DNA of 64,000 bases, from positions 974,852 to 1,038,851 of the forward strand of contig NZ_FTMO01000001.1 in assembly GCF_900156025.1 (NCBI RefSeq), read 5' to 3'. Made by a program: the position numbers and the translations under genes. The notes under the pieces are model-generated. The model saw only the letters and a list, made by a program, of their open reading frames with translations. It was not told the DNA's origin and searched no databases. The DNA comes from Allobosea sp. TND4EK4. GTDB lineage: Bacteria > Pseudomonadota > Alphaproteobacteria > Rhizobiales > Beijerinckiaceae. Below are positions 29,618-38,534 of this stretch, in pieces (position 1 is the first letter of the stretch; each line of letters starts with the position of its first letter).

Positions 29618-29704
29618 GGTCGGCTTGGGTTTTTGCGCCGCGGCCTTGATTCCGCCCGGACGACCACGCATCAGCGAAGCTTGAGGCAAGCGGAGCGGTT
29701 TTCG

Positions 29705-31156
29705 GTGAGCGACGTCACGGCCAGGACGGCGAGGCCCGCCGCTTTGACACCCGATATCTGCGTCGTCGGCGCGGGGACGCGCGGCATTGCGATCGCCACG
29801 GCCGCCGCGGCCTTCGGCGTCAGCGTCGTTCTCGTCGAACGCGGCGAGACCGGCGGCCGCGAGGGCGATCTGGCGATCGAGGCGCTGGTGCAGGCCGGCG
29901 CGCGGGCGCAGGACATCCGGGAGGCGGGCCGGCTCGGCATGACGGCCGAGGCGCCCGTCATCCATCCGGCGCGGCTGCACGACCACATCCAGCGCGCCCT
30001 GTCGGTCGCGGCGGCCAATCACCGCGCCGAGCGCCTGCGCGCGCTCGGCATAACCCTCGTCCATGGCGAGGCCCGCTTCGTCAGCCGCAGCACGCTGAGC
30101 GCCGGCGAGCAGACGATCAAGGCCCGCCGGTTCGTGCTGGCGACCGGCTCCCGGCCGCAAGCGACGGTTCCCGGCGGGCTCGACCCGGCCGGTCTTCTCA
30201 CCGAGGACGATCTGGCTTCGATCACGCGGCTGCCCGAGCGCCTCATCGTTCTGGGAAGTGACGGGCGAGCCATCGCCATCGCACAGGCCTTCCGCAGGCT
30301 GGGCAGCAGCGCCGTGCTGCTGGCGCACGGCGGTCTCCTTCCGGGGTGGGATGCCGAGGCGGTGATGATCCTCAGGCGGCGCCTGCTGCGCGAAGGCATC
30401 GAGCTGGAGGAAGACCGCGAGCTTCTGCGTGCCGAGGCCACGCGCTCAGGGGTGCGGGTTGTCCTCGCGGCCAACGAAGGACAGGCTACCCTGGAGGGCA
30501 GCCGCCTGCTCGTCACCGGCAGCCGGGCGCCGGACATCGATGGGCTCGACCTCGACCTCGCCGGCATTCGGCAGGACGCCGCCGGCATCGTCGTCGATGC
30601 CGGCCTGAGGACCGCAAACCGGCGGGTCTATGCGGTGGGCAGTTGCGCCGGCGGCGTGGCGGCAGGCAGCGGCGAGCGGGCCGGCGACGGACATGCCGGT
30701 CTCGTCCTGCGCAATGCACTGTTCAGGAAGAGCGGCAGCATCCGGCCGAACGCCTGCCCGCGCGTGGTCTGGAGCAGCCCCCCCATCGCGACGGTCGGAA
30801 GCCTGGACAGCCCGGAGCAGGAGCGTCCCGGCACCGTCCGCTTCCTGCGCTGGCCCTTCGCCGAGGTTCCCGGCGCCCTGGCGGCAGGCGATGGCGAGGG
30901 GTTCGTCAAGCTCGCGATCGACCGCAGAGGCCGCGTCCGCGGCGCGACGATCGTCGGGCGTGGCGCGCCGGAGCTGATCGCGCCCTGGTGCGCGGCCGTG
31001 GCGGCCGGGCTCAAGGTCCAGGACATGGCTGAGCTGCCGGTCCCGGCCCTCTCCCTGTCCGAAGGATCGCGCCGGGCGGCCCAGGCTTTCTACCTGCCGG
31101 CGACCACGAATGCCGCCATCAGGCGGCTGATCGGCTTCCTGCGGCGTTTCGGCTAA
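29705..31156 (+). CDS. FAD-dependent pyridine nucleotide oxidoreductase lacking the redox disulfide
   Basis: This 483-residue protein of the dihydrolipoamide/mercuric reductase family has the FAD site 'CVVGAGTRGIAIAT', the NAD(P) site 'LIVLGSDGRAIAIAQAF', 'YAVGSCAGG' before the C-terminal FAD contact, and a dimerisation domain from about residue 370. Where relatives carry GG-T-C-x4-C-x-P-S-K, this protein reads 'GGREGDLAIEALVQAG', with no cysteine, so disulfide chemistry is absent. Start: GTG 29705; the open frame runs 24 codons further up. It is followed 10 bases later by a histidine kinase. Confidence 0.8.
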   Translation: MSDVTARTARPAALTPDICVVGAGTRGIAIATAAAAFGVSVVLVERGETGGREGDLAIEALVQAGARAQDIREAGRLGMTAEAPVIHPARLHDHIQRALSVAAANHRAERLRALGITLVHGEARFVSRSTLSAGEQTIKARRFVLATGSRPQATVPGGLDPAGLLTEDDLASITRLPERLIVLGSDGRAIAIAQAFRRLGSSAVLLAHGGLLPGWDAEAVMILRRRLLREGIELEEDRELLRAEATRSGVRVVLAANEGQATLEGSRLLVTGSRAPDIDGLDLDLAGIRQDAAGIVVDAGLRTANRRVYAVGSCAGGVAAGSGERAGDGHAGLVLRNALFRKSGSIRPNACPRVVWSSPPIATVGSLDSPEQERPGTVRFLRWPFAEVPGALAAGDGEGFVKLAIDRRGRVRGATIVGRGAPELIAPWCAAVAAGLKVQDMAELPVPALSLSEGSRRAAQAFYLPATTNAAIRRLIGFLRRFG

Positions 31157-31166
31157 GATCGAGCGG

Positions 31167-32615
31167 ATGCCTCAGCCAGAGCCTCACGCCCGCCCGCTTT
31201 CGATCAGCATGCCGCGCAGCCTGACGCGGCTCGGCCTGTCGGCCAAGCTGCTGCTGGTGACCGTGCTCTTCGTCATGCTGGCGGAGGCGCTGATCTATTT
31301 CCCCTCGATCGCGAATTTCCGCCGCAACTGGCTGACCGACCGCATCGCCGCCGCGCAGGTCGCGGCGCTGGTCCTCGAAGGCGCGCCGGAGGACGGGCTG
31401 CCGGAGGGCAGCGAGAACCGCCTGCTGATGGGCGTCGGCGCCCGCGCCATCGCGGCCCGCATCGGCGGGGCACGGCGCCTGCTCAGCCTCGATTCGATGC
31501 CGCCGCCGGAGGTTTCGCGCTCGGTCGACCTGCGCACGCTCGACTGGCTGGGCGCGATCGAGCAGGCCGTCGCGGTTCTGGTCGTCCCCGCGACGATGCC
31601 GATCCGCGTCGTCGGCGAAGCGGTCGGCGGCGCCGACTTCGTCGAGATCGTGATCGACGAGGCGCCCTTGCGCCGCGCGATGCTGAAGTTCTCCTGGAGC
31701 CTGCTGCTGATCTCGCTCCTCCTCACCGTGCTGACCGCCATCGCGGTCTATGTCGCACTCAACGCAATGATCGTCGGGCCGATCCGGCATCTGGCCGCCA
31801 ATGTCATGGAATTCGAGGCCGATCCGGAGAACCCGCAACGGATCATCGCCCCCTCGCTGCGCGCCGACGAGATCGGCGAGGCGGAGCGCGCGCTGGCGCG
31901 CATGCAGATGACGCTCGCCGAGGAATTGCGGACCAAGAAGCACCTCGCCGAGCTCGGCCTCGCGGTCAGCAAGATCAACCACGACCTGCGCAACATGCTG
32001 GCGGCGGCGCAGCTCATGTCCGACCAGCTGGTCGACACGCGCGACGCCAAGATCCGCCGCTTCGCCCCGCGATTGATCGCGACGCTCGGGCGCGCCATCG
32101 AATTCTGCCAGGCGACCCTCGCCTATGGCCGTGCGGCCGAGGCGACGCCCGCGATCCGGCCGGTGGGACTGCGCCAGCTCGTGGCCGAACAGGCCGAACT
32201 GCTGGGCCTGCCGGAGAACCGCCAGCTGCGCTTCGACAACCAGGTGCCGGCCGATCTTATCGTTCCTTGCGATCCCGACCAGATCGCCCGCGTCCTGACC
32301 AACCTGATGCGCAACGCGTCGCAGGCGCTGGTGCAGGCCGGGGCAGCCGACGATGCGCAGCCTACGCTCACCATCGCCGCGGCGCTCGTCGTGAACGGCG
32401 TCGCGCTACGGGTGATCGACAACGGGCCCGGCGTGCCGCAGCGGGCGCGGGCCAACCTGTTCCAGGCGTTCCGCGGCTCGGTCACGCCCGGCGGCACGGG
32501 CCTTGGCCTCGCCATCGCGGCCGAGCTGGTGCGGCTCCATGGCGGAAACATCGAGCTGGAAGCCTCCCCGGTCGGGGCTGTGTTCAAGGTGGTGCTGCCG
32601 GCGCCGCGGGTCTGA
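31167..32615 (+). CDS. Membrane sensor histidine kinase
   Basis: This 482-residue kinase has a first helix (about 24-45), a periplasmic domain of about 125 residues, a second helix (about 172-195), a HAMP linker, then an H-box 'KINHDLRNMLAA' with phospho-acceptor His near 271 and ATP-binding boxes 'NLMRNASQAL', 'DNGPGVP' and 'GTGLGLAIA'. No response regulator is adjacent; the nearest is at 37706 on the other strand. Its tight spacing to the upstream cysteine-less oxidoreductase suggests that the two are co-expressed. Confidence 0.9.
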   Translation: MPQPEPHARPLSISMPRSLTRLGLSAKLLLVTVLFVMLAEALIYFPSIANFRRNWLTDRIAAAQVAALVLEGAPEDGLPEGSENRLLMGVGARAIAARIGGARRLLSLDSMPPPEVSRSVDLRTLDWLGAIEQAVAVLVVPATMPIRVVGEAVGGADFVEIVIDEAPLRRAMLKFSWSLLLISLLLTVLTAIAVYVALNAMIVGPIRHLAANVMEFEADPENPQRIIAPSLRADEIGEAERALARMQMTLAEELRTKKHLAELGLAVSKINHDLRNMLAAAQLMSDQLVDTRDAKIRRFAPRLIATLGRAIEFCQATLAYGRAAEATPAIRPVGLRQLVAEQAELLGLPENRQLRFDNQVPADLIVPCDPDQIARVLTNLMRNASQALVQAGAADDAQPTLTIAAALVVNGVALRVIDNGPGVPQRARANLFQAFRGSVTPGGTGLGLAIAAELVRLHGGNIELEASPVGAVFKVVLPAPRV

Positions 32616-32625
32616 CACGGCCATT

Positions 32626-32724
32626 CGTCATTGCGGGAAACGCCAGCGACGAAGCGATCCAGGAGGACCGGCAAAACGGTTCCACCCAGTTTCCCTGGAT
32701 TGCTTCGCTGCGCTCGCGATGACG
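32626..32724. repeat. Mosaic intergenic repeat, GTCATTGCG family
   Basis: Outer ends CGTCATTGCG / GCGATGACG and inner arms GAAGCGATCCAGG / CTGGATTGCTTC form a long interrupted palindrome between the kinase and the S24 regulator. It is a different family from the GTCATCCC copies in this window. It is placed at the convergent ends of two genes and may help end transcription. Confidence 0.7.
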
Positions 32725-32745
32725 GGAAGCCGGCCGCCGCAGAGG

Positions 32746-33375
32746 CTACTGGCTCGCCCAGATCACGCGGGCCATGAAGGCGATGTCGGCGAGGTTGAGC
32801 ACCCTGTCGGCGTGCTCCGGATTGAGCGAGGCGAGCTCGATCGTCTTCGCCGTCTGGCGCTTGAGCTGCTTGGCCAGCACCTCGCCATCGTTGGTCTTCA
32901 CCACGACGCGGTCACCGCGCCGGACGGCCGCGGTCGGCGAGACGATGATGGTGTCGCCATCGCGGTAGAGCGGCAGCATGGAATCGCCCGATACCTCCAG
33001 CGCATAGGCCTTCTCGTCGGCGGTGCCGGGGAAGGCGACCTCCTCCCAGCCGGTGCCGACCGGAAAGCCGCCATCGTCGAAGAAGCCGCCGGAGCCCGCC
33101 TGGGCGAAGCCGATCAGCGGAATGGTGCGGGCCGGGGCCGTCTCGCGCCGGAGAACGACGCTCATGAACTCGTCAAGCGAAGCCCCGGTCGCGGCCAGGA
33201 TCTTGGCGATCGACTCGGTCGAGGGCCAACGCTCGCGCCCGTCCGGCGCCACCCGCTTCGAGCGGTTGAAGGTGGTGGCGTCGAGCCCGGCCTTGCGGGC
33301 GAGGCCGGAGGCGGTGAAGCCGTAGCGCTGGGCGAGCGTGTCGATCGCTCCCCAGATCTGGTCATGTGACAGCAT
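32746..33375 (-). CDS. HTH / S24 LexA-like self-cleaving regulator
   Basis: This 209-residue protein has an N-terminal helix-turn-helix ('FTASGLARKAGLDATTFNRSKR') and a C-terminal S24 peptidase domain with catalytic serine in 'VSGDSMLPLY' and lysine in 'LAKQLKR'. An 'AG' dipeptide in 'FAQAGSGG' could be the autocleavage site. Such proteins resemble phage CI or LexA-type repressors and respond to stress. It is divergent from DUF952/pyrD; a small GGGGAT/ATCCCC dyad at 33409-33434 lies in its promoter region. Confidence 0.82.
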   Translation of the reverse strand: MLSHDQIWGAIDTLAQRYGFTASGLARKAGLDATTFNRSKRVAPDGRERWPSTESIAKILAATGASLDEFMSVVLRRETAPARTIPLIGFAQAGSGGFFDDGGFPVGTGWEEVAFPGTADEKAYALEVSGDSMLPLYRDGDTIIVSPTAAVRRGDRVVVKTNDGEVLAKQLKRQTAKTIELASLNPEHADRVLNLADIAFMARVIWASQ

Positions 33376-33540
33376 CGCGCAGGCCTCGCATCGCTCATGC
33401 CGCAGGGCGGGGATTTGTCGTAGGAAATATCCCCTATTTGATAAGATTTCAATCCGATTCTTGCCATGATTCGGGAGGCGCTTGCCTGAACCTCCTGCCA
33501 GTGCCTATGTCGAGCCAAACCGCTGCCCAACGGGTCCGAC

Positions 33541-33885
33541 ATGACGCTGATCTACAAGATATGCCCCGCATCGCTCTGGGCCGAAGCCGAAGCGGACGGG
33601 CGCTTCCTCGGCGCCCCGGTCGATGTGGCCGATGGCTACATCCATTTCTCGACCGCCGAACAGGTCCGCGAGACCGCGCGGCGGCATTTTGCCGGGCAGG
33701 ACGGGCTTCTGCTCATCGCACTCGACGATGCGAAGCTCGGCCCGGCCTTGCGCTACGAGCCTTCACGCGGCGGCGCGCTGTTCCCGCATCTCCATGGAAC
33801 GTTCGACCCCGCCTGCGCGCGCTGGATCGAGCCATTGCCGGTCGGCAGGGATGGCCACGTCTTTCCGGCCGACCTGCCAGCATGA
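33541..33885 (+). CDS. DUF952 family protein
   Basis: This 114-residue protein has the family signatures 'DGYIHFSTAEQVRETA' and 'FPHLHGTFDPA'. The fold is related to small ADP-ribosyl-handling domains, but no reaction is established. It lies 54 bases upstream of pyrD on the same strand and is often found beside it. Confidence 0.88.
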   Translation: MTLIYKICPASLWAEAEADGRFLGAPVDVADGYIHFSTAEQVRETARRHFAGQDGLLLIALDDAKLGPALRYEPSRGGALFPHLHGTFDPACARWIEPLPVGRDGHVFPADLPA

Positions 33886-33939
33886 GCCGCGACGAAAAAT
33901 CCGTACCGTTCGCCGGTCCGCCGCGCTAAAGCGCCCGTC

Positions 33940-35028
33940 ATGCTGTCCCATCTCTTCGCCCTCGCCCGCCCTCTCGTCCACCGCATGGATGCGGAGGCGG
34001 CGCATCGGCTGACGGTCACGGCGCTGGCGGCGGCCCCGGCGCTCAGGCCCGGAGCCGACGACCCGGTGCTCGCGACCGAGGCCTTCGGCCTGTCCTTCCC
34101 CAATCCGGTCGGGCTCGCCGCCGGTTTCGACAAGAATGCGGAAGCGGTCGACGGCGCCCTGGGCCTGGGCTTCGGCTTTGTCGAAGCCGGCGGGGTGACG
34201 CCCCTGCCGCAGCCGGGCAACCCGCGCCCCCGCGTCTTCCGCCTGATCGAGGACGAGGCCGTCATCAACCGCTACGGCCTCAACAGCGAGGGCATGGAGG
34301 CGGTGGCGAAGCGGCTCGTCGCGCGGCAGGGGCGTGGCGGCATCGTCGGCATCAATCTCGGCGCCAACAAGGACTCTGCGGACCGGGCCGCCGACTATGC
34401 CATCCTGGCCCGGCGGCTGGCGCCCCTGGCCGATTTCCTGACGATCAACGTCTCCTCCCCCAACACGCCGGGCCTGCGCGACCTGCAGGCGGAAAACGCG
34501 CTCGACGATCTGGTGGCGCGGACGCTCGCGGCACGGGACGAGGCGGTATCCGGCAGCGGCAAGCGCACGCCGATCCTGCTCAAGATCGCGCCCGACCTCA
34601 CCTTGCCGGAGCTCGACGGGATGGTCGCCGTCGCCCGCAGGCGCGGCATCGACGGGATGGTCGTCTCGAACACGACGATCGCCCGGCCGGCGAGCCTTCT
34701 CAGCCCGGCCAGGGCCGAGACGGGCGGGCTTTCCGGCAAGCCGCTCTTTGCAGCCTCGACCCGCATCCTGGCGCAGACCTTCCTGCGCGTCGAAGGGCAG
34801 TTTCCGCTCGTCGGCGTCGGCGGGATCGATTCCGCCGAGACCGCCTTCGCCAAGATCCGCGCGGGCGCCACGCTGGTGCAGTTCTACTCCGCGATGGTGT
34901 TCAAGGGGCCGGGCCTGGCGAAGGAGATCAAGGCCGGGCTGGCAACCAAGGCAAGGCGAGCCGGCCTGTCGCGGCTCAACGCCCTGGTCGGGCGCGACGC
35001 CGCGGTGATCGCGCGCGGCGAGGCCTGA
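33940..35028 (+). CDS. pyrD: Dihydroorotate dehydrogenase (quinone), class 2
   Basis: PyrD oxidises dihydroorotate to orotate at the inner membrane, reducing quinone, in pyrimidine synthesis. The 362 residues include the amphipathic N-terminal membrane-docking helices, '[17 protein letters not shown]', the catalytic serine region '[15 protein letters not shown]' and the FMN loop '[13 protein letters not shown]'. Serine rather than cysteine as base marks class 2. Confidence 0.95.
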   Translation: MLSHLFALARPLVHRMDAEAAHRLTVTALAAAPALRPGADDPVLATEAFGLSFPNPVGLAAGFDKNAEAVDGALGLGFGFVEAGGVTPLPQPGNPRPRVFRLIEDEAVINRYGLNSEGMEAVAKRLVARQGRGGIVGINLGANKDSADRAADYAILARRLAPLADFLTINVSSPNTPGLRDLQAENALDDLVARTLAARDEAVSGSGKRTPILLKIAPDLTLPELDGMVAVARRRGIDGMVVSNTTIARPASLLSPARAETGGLSGKPLFAASTRILAQTFLRVEGQFPLVGVGGIDSAETAFAKIRAGATLVQFYSAMVFKGPGLAKEIKAGLATKARRAGLSRLNALVGRDAAVIARGEA

Positions 35029-35124
35029 CCCGCGGCTACCGCTGCGGCAGCGGCTCTTGCCGGAGGGCTGCCTCTCGATTATCGCCACGCTGCGCAGCGG
35101 GAACGATCCCCGCCGCGGCCGGCT

Positions 35125-36105
35125 GTGAGGGCATCATCCGTGGGGTCATCTTCGAGGAAGCGCCTGCTGATCGCAGGCCTGCCCGCACTTCTCGTCGCGC
35201 TCGTCCTGGGAGCCATGCTGTGGCACCAGCATCGGAGCCTGGACCAGGCGGCCTCGCAAAGCCGCGAGGCGCAGATGCGGCTCGTGGGCAGCCTGCTCGA
35301 GTCGAGCTTCGACCAGGCGGCGAAGTTCTCGCTGTCGCTGGCTGAATCCTTCGCCCGCAACGACCAGGTCCGGGATGCCTTGGCGGCCGGCGACCGCGCG
35401 CGGCTGCAGGCGCTCTCCACGGAGGCCTACAGCTATCTCAGCCGGCAGGCCGGCGTGCAGATCTTCGGCTATCACGGCAAGGATCTGCGCTACCTCCTGC
35501 GCATGCATCGGCCCGATCAGCATGGCGACGACATCTCCTCCTTCCGGGCGATGATCGTCGCCGCGAACCGCCTCCAGCGCGCCCAGACCGGCGTCGAAAT
35601 CGGGGTGGCGGGAATCGGCATCCGGGGCGTCGCCGTGGTCCAGAACGGCAGCGGCCTGCTCGGCACGATGGAAGTCGGGCTCGACCTGCGTCCCCTGATC
35701 GAACTCGTCAAGACGACGACGAACAGCGAGATCGCGGTGGTGTCGAGCGCCTCGCTGGCGGGCGTCGCCCTCGACCCCAAGCTCCCGGCCGTCGGCGAGT
35801 TCACCGTCATGGCCTCGACGGACGAGCCGCTTTTCCTTGCTCTGCTCCGCTCGCAGACGGTCAGGCCCCTGCGGGACGTCGAGATCGGCCAAAGGCAAAT
35901 CGGCGAGCGCAGCTATGCCTTCATGAGCCAGCCGCTCGTGGACTTCTCCGGAAAGCTCGTCGGCACGGTGCTGATGATGAAGGAGGACACCGGCTCGCAA
36001 TGGCGCCGCCTCGGGACCGAGCTCTGGGTCATCGCGCTTTGCGGCGGCATCCTGAGCTTCATCGGCTTCCTCGTGCTGGCCCGGCACCGGCGCCCCGCGG
36101 CATGA
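35125..36105 (+). CDS. Cache-domain periplasmic sensor protein with two membrane anchors
   Basis: The 326-residue protein has a first membrane helix (about 12-32), a large periplasmic domain (about 35-285) with dCache-like features ('SLAESFARNDQVRDALAAGDRARL', 'GYHGKDLRYLLRMH', 'GLLGTMEVGLDLRPLI') and a final helix (about 294-318) followed by only a few basic residues. No kinase, HAMP or methyl-accepting domain is attached, so it has no cytoplasmic output of its own. It starts on GTG 35125 (a GTG five codons later is equally possible) and overlaps the ion-channel gene by four bases. Confidence 0.75.
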   Translation: MRASSVGSSSRKRLLIAGLPALLVALVLGAMLWHQHRSLDQAASQSREAQMRLVGSLLESSFDQAAKFSLSLAESFARNDQVRDALAAGDRARLQALSTEAYSYLSRQAGVQIFGYHGKDLRYLLRMHRPDQHGDDISSFRAMIVAANRLQRAQTGVEIGVAGIGIRGVAVVQNGSGLLGTMEVGLDLRPLIELVKTTTNSEIAVVSSASLAGVALDPKLPAVGEFTVMASTDEPLFLALLRSQTVRPLRDVEIGQRQIGERSYAFMSQPLVDFSGKLVGTVLMMKEDTGSQWRRLGTELWVIALCGGILSFIGFLVLARHRRPAA

Positions 36106-37172
36106 CGCGCCTCTGGCTCATCATCGCGCTGCTCGTGCTCGGCCTGCTGCAAGGTGCAGCGGCCGGCGAACCGGCGAGCTCCGGCAAAACCTCGCTGCCC
36201 GAAGCGGCGGGACTGCCGGTGCGGGTTCATGTCGGGCTGCGCGTGCTCAATATCCTCGAGATCAAGGAGGTCACCGGGCAGGGCCGGCTTCATCTCGAAC
36301 TGACGCAGCGCTGGTCCGACCCTCGCCTCGCCTTCGACGCCGTGGCCCGCGGCCTCGGCCGGGACGATCGCGTCGGGGAGGAGGCGGACGAATACCTCAA
36401 GACGATCTGGTCGCCGGGGCTCTCGCTCGACAACCAGATCGGCGACAAGGACGCGCGGACCGTGGCGCTGTCCGTCCATGCGAATGGCGATGCCGTGCTC
36501 ATCGAGCGCTTCGAGAGCGATTTCCGTTTCCGGATGAACATGGACGCCTTTCCCTTCGACCGGCAGAATCTCGCGATCACCCTGTCGCTGCCGCGCTATG
36601 CGCAGCAGGAGGCCATCGTGCTGACGACCGAGGCCGACCGGCCCTTCTCCGGGCTGGAAAGCGGACTTTCCGTCGTCGACTGGCGGCCGATCGGGCTGCG
36701 CTTCAGCAACGACCTCGCCATCGGCTGGAACGCCCGGTCCTATTCGCGGCTCAACGCGACCGTCACGATCGCGCGCTATTCGGAGCGCTACCTGCTGCGC
36801 GTCTTCGTGCCGATCCTGGCGGTCCTGGCCGTCTCGCTCTTCGTGCTGTGGTCGCCGGGGCTGAAGGAGCAGGACAAGGGCGGGCTGATCTTCTCCTCGC
36901 TGCTGGCGCTGGCGGCGATCAGCTTCACCTTCGAATCATCCTTCCCGGGCTCGATCTCGCTGAACACGCCGGTCGCCGAGATCATCTCGCTCGGCTATCT
37001 CTACCTCGTGGCGGTGCTGATGTTCGAGATCGCCCTCTCGGTCGCCGTCGGGCATCCCGGCTTTCGCTGGGCCGGACACGCGGCCGATGTGCGCTGGCAC
37101 CTGCGCTGGGCGCTGCCGGCGATGATGCTGATCATCTGCGTCGGCGCGGCCGTCCGGGCCTTGCCGGCCTGA
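36102..37172 (+). CDS. Prokaryotic pentameric ligand-gated ion channel (pro-loop receptor)
   Basis: This 356-residue homologue of GLIC/ELIC-type channels has a signal peptide ending near 'GAAAGEP', then a beta-rich ligand-binding domain with 'LTQRWSDPRL', 'WSPGLSLDNQ' and the pro-loop 'MDAFPFDRQNLAI' near residue 148. As in other bacterial members, the loop lacks its flanking cysteines. Four membrane helices follow (about 228-250, 256-278, 286-310, 330-352). The start ATG overlaps the Cache-protein stop (ATGA), so the two products are made together. Ligand and ion selectivity are unknown. Confidence 0.85.
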   Translation: MTRLWLIIALLVLGLLQGAAAGEPASSGKTSLPEAAGLPVRVHVGLRVLNILEIKEVTGQGRLHLELTQRWSDPRLAFDAVARGLGRDDRVGEEADEYLKTIWSPGLSLDNQIGDKDARTVALSVHANGDAVLIERFESDFRFRMNMDAFPFDRQNLAITLSLPRYAQQEAIVLTTEADRPFSGLESGLSVVDWRPIGLRFSNDLAIGWNARSYSRLNATVTIARYSERYLLRVFVPILAVLAVSLFVLWSPGLKEQDKGGLIFSSLLALAAISFTFESSFPGSISLNTPVAEIISLGYLYLVAVLMFEIALSVAVGHPGFRWAGHAADVRWHLRWALPAMMLIICVGAAVRALPA

Positions 37173-37205
37173 GGAGCGCGGCGAACCGAAAACCCGTCGC
37201 GCGGC

Positions 37206-37460
37206 TCAGCGCCGCGCCGCGAACAATCGGCTGATCAGCCAGAGCGGGACGACGATCAGCGCGCCCGCCACGATCCATTGCCCGACCTCGCGCACCGCGC
37301 CGAAGCCCAGCCCCGTGATCGAGCGCAGGAAGCGCATGGCCGAGTCGTAGAGCGACCACGGCGAGAGGCCGAGAAAGGCCATCACCGCGCCAACCAGCAG
37401 CGAGATGAAGATCAGGCGGATCAGGACGCCGAGCGGCGAGCCGCCGAGAAACCGTTCCAT
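37206..37460 (-). CDS. DUF6460 small membrane protein
   Basis: This 84-residue protein begins 'MERFLGGSPLGVLIRLIFISLLVGAVMAFLGL' and has two hydrophobic segments separated by 'YDSAMRFLRSITGLGF', matching a small rhizobial membrane family of unknown function. The open frame extends 39 codons further up, but that part has no family resemblance. It converges on the ion-channel gene. Confidence 0.75.
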   Translation of the reverse strand: MERFLGGSPLGVLIRLIFISLLVGAVMAFLGLSPWSLYDSAMRFLRSITGLGFGAVREVGQWIVAGALIVVPLWLISRLFAARR

Positions 37461-37572
37461 GGAAGCAAGGGCCGTTCTGTTGCGCCCCAAGGAAGCGGGG
37501 CTGTCGCGCGACGTCTTAACCTGAAACCCGCCGCGGTTGAATGGCGGCTGAACGGCGATGCCGAGTAGCTTG

Positions 37573-37681
37573 GACATCCCGGGCGACCAAAGGGAGACCC
37601 GGGATTCATTCCGGAACGCCGACGGCAGAGTTCAGGCATGGTTCCCGGATCGGCGCCGCTTCGCGGCTTGTCCGGGATGAC
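37573..37681. repeat. Mosaic intergenic repeat, copy 2 (GTCATCCC family)
   Basis: It begins with CATCCCGGGCGACC and ends with TCCGGGATGAC, and shares the internal 'TTCAGGCATGGTTCCCGGA' and 'CGGCTTGTCC' segments with the copy at 23593. It lies between the DUF6460 gene and the response regulator gene. Confidence 0.7.
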
Positions 37682-37705
37682 GCGGAGGTTCTACGGAAAC
37701 ACGCG

Positions 37706-38386
37706 TTACGCCGTCGCCGACGCACCCGTCGTCGCCCAGGCGGTGCCGGCGATCTTGGAGGCGGCGATCACGGCCTGGGTGCGGCTGTCCACGTCGAGCT
37801 TGGTCAGGATGGCCGAGACATGGGCCTTCACGGTCGCTTCCGAGACGCCGAGCTCATAGGCGATCTGCTTGTTGAGCAGTCCTTCGGACAGCATCATCAG
37901 CACGCGCACCTGCTGCGGGGTCAGGGTCGACATGCGGCGCACCATGTCCGCGATCTCGGCATCGACCGGAGCCGAGAGATCGACGCCGGGCGGGGTCCAG
38001 ACGCCGCCATCGAGCACGGAGCGGATCGCCTCGCCCATCTGCGTGACATCGGCCGTCTTCGGCAGGAAGCCAAGGGCACCGAATTCGATGCAGCGGCGGA
38101 TCACGGCCGGATCGTCATTGGCAGAAACGACGATGACGGGAATCTCGGGATGGTCGGCGCGCAGGAAGAGCAGGCCGGAAAAGCCCTGCACGCCGGGCAT
38201 CGTCAGGTCGAGCAGGACGAGATCGGCGTCGCCGCCGGTCGCCAGCGTCTCGGTGAGGGCCTCCAGCGAGCCGACCTCGCTGACATCGGCGCCATCGAGC
38301 GCATGGGAGACGGCCTGACGCAGCGCGCCGCGAAACAGCGGGTGGTCGTCGGCGATGACGATCCTCGTCGAGGGCTGCTTGCTCAT
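37706..38386 (-). CDS. NarL/FixJ-type response regulator
   Basis: This 226-residue protein has a receiver domain (acidic pocket 'IADDHPLF', phospho-acceptor Asp60 in 'LVLLDLTMPG', and 'LGFLPKTA' lysine) and a LuxR-type helix-turn-helix ('LTPQQVRVLMMLSEGLLNKQIAYELG', 'VSEATVKAHVSAIL'). I place the start at ATG 38386, where the domain begins; the open frame extends 20 codons upstream. No kinase lies beside it. Confidence 0.9.
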   Translation of the reverse strand: MSKQPSTRIVIADDHPLFRGALRQAVSHALDGADVSEVGSLEALTETLATGGDADLVLLDLTMPGVQGFSGLLFLRADHPEIPVIVVSANDDPAVIRRCIEFGALGFLPKTADVTQMGEAIRSVLDGGVWTPPGVDLSAPVDAEIADMVRRMSTLTPQQVRVLMMLSEGLLNKQIAYELGVSEATVKAHVSAILTKLDVDSRTQAVIAASKIAGTAWATTGASATA

Positions 38387-38534
38387 CGCGCCGGCTCCGT
38401 TCCTGCGTGCCCCATTCTGGCGAGAGGCGAAGCCGATCTCAACCACCGTCGCGGCAGGGTTGCAAGCGCTCTGCCAGCACCCCCGCCGCGACGAAAGTCG
38501 AAAGCGGGGCCGGTTCAGCGGAGCGCGCCCTGCG

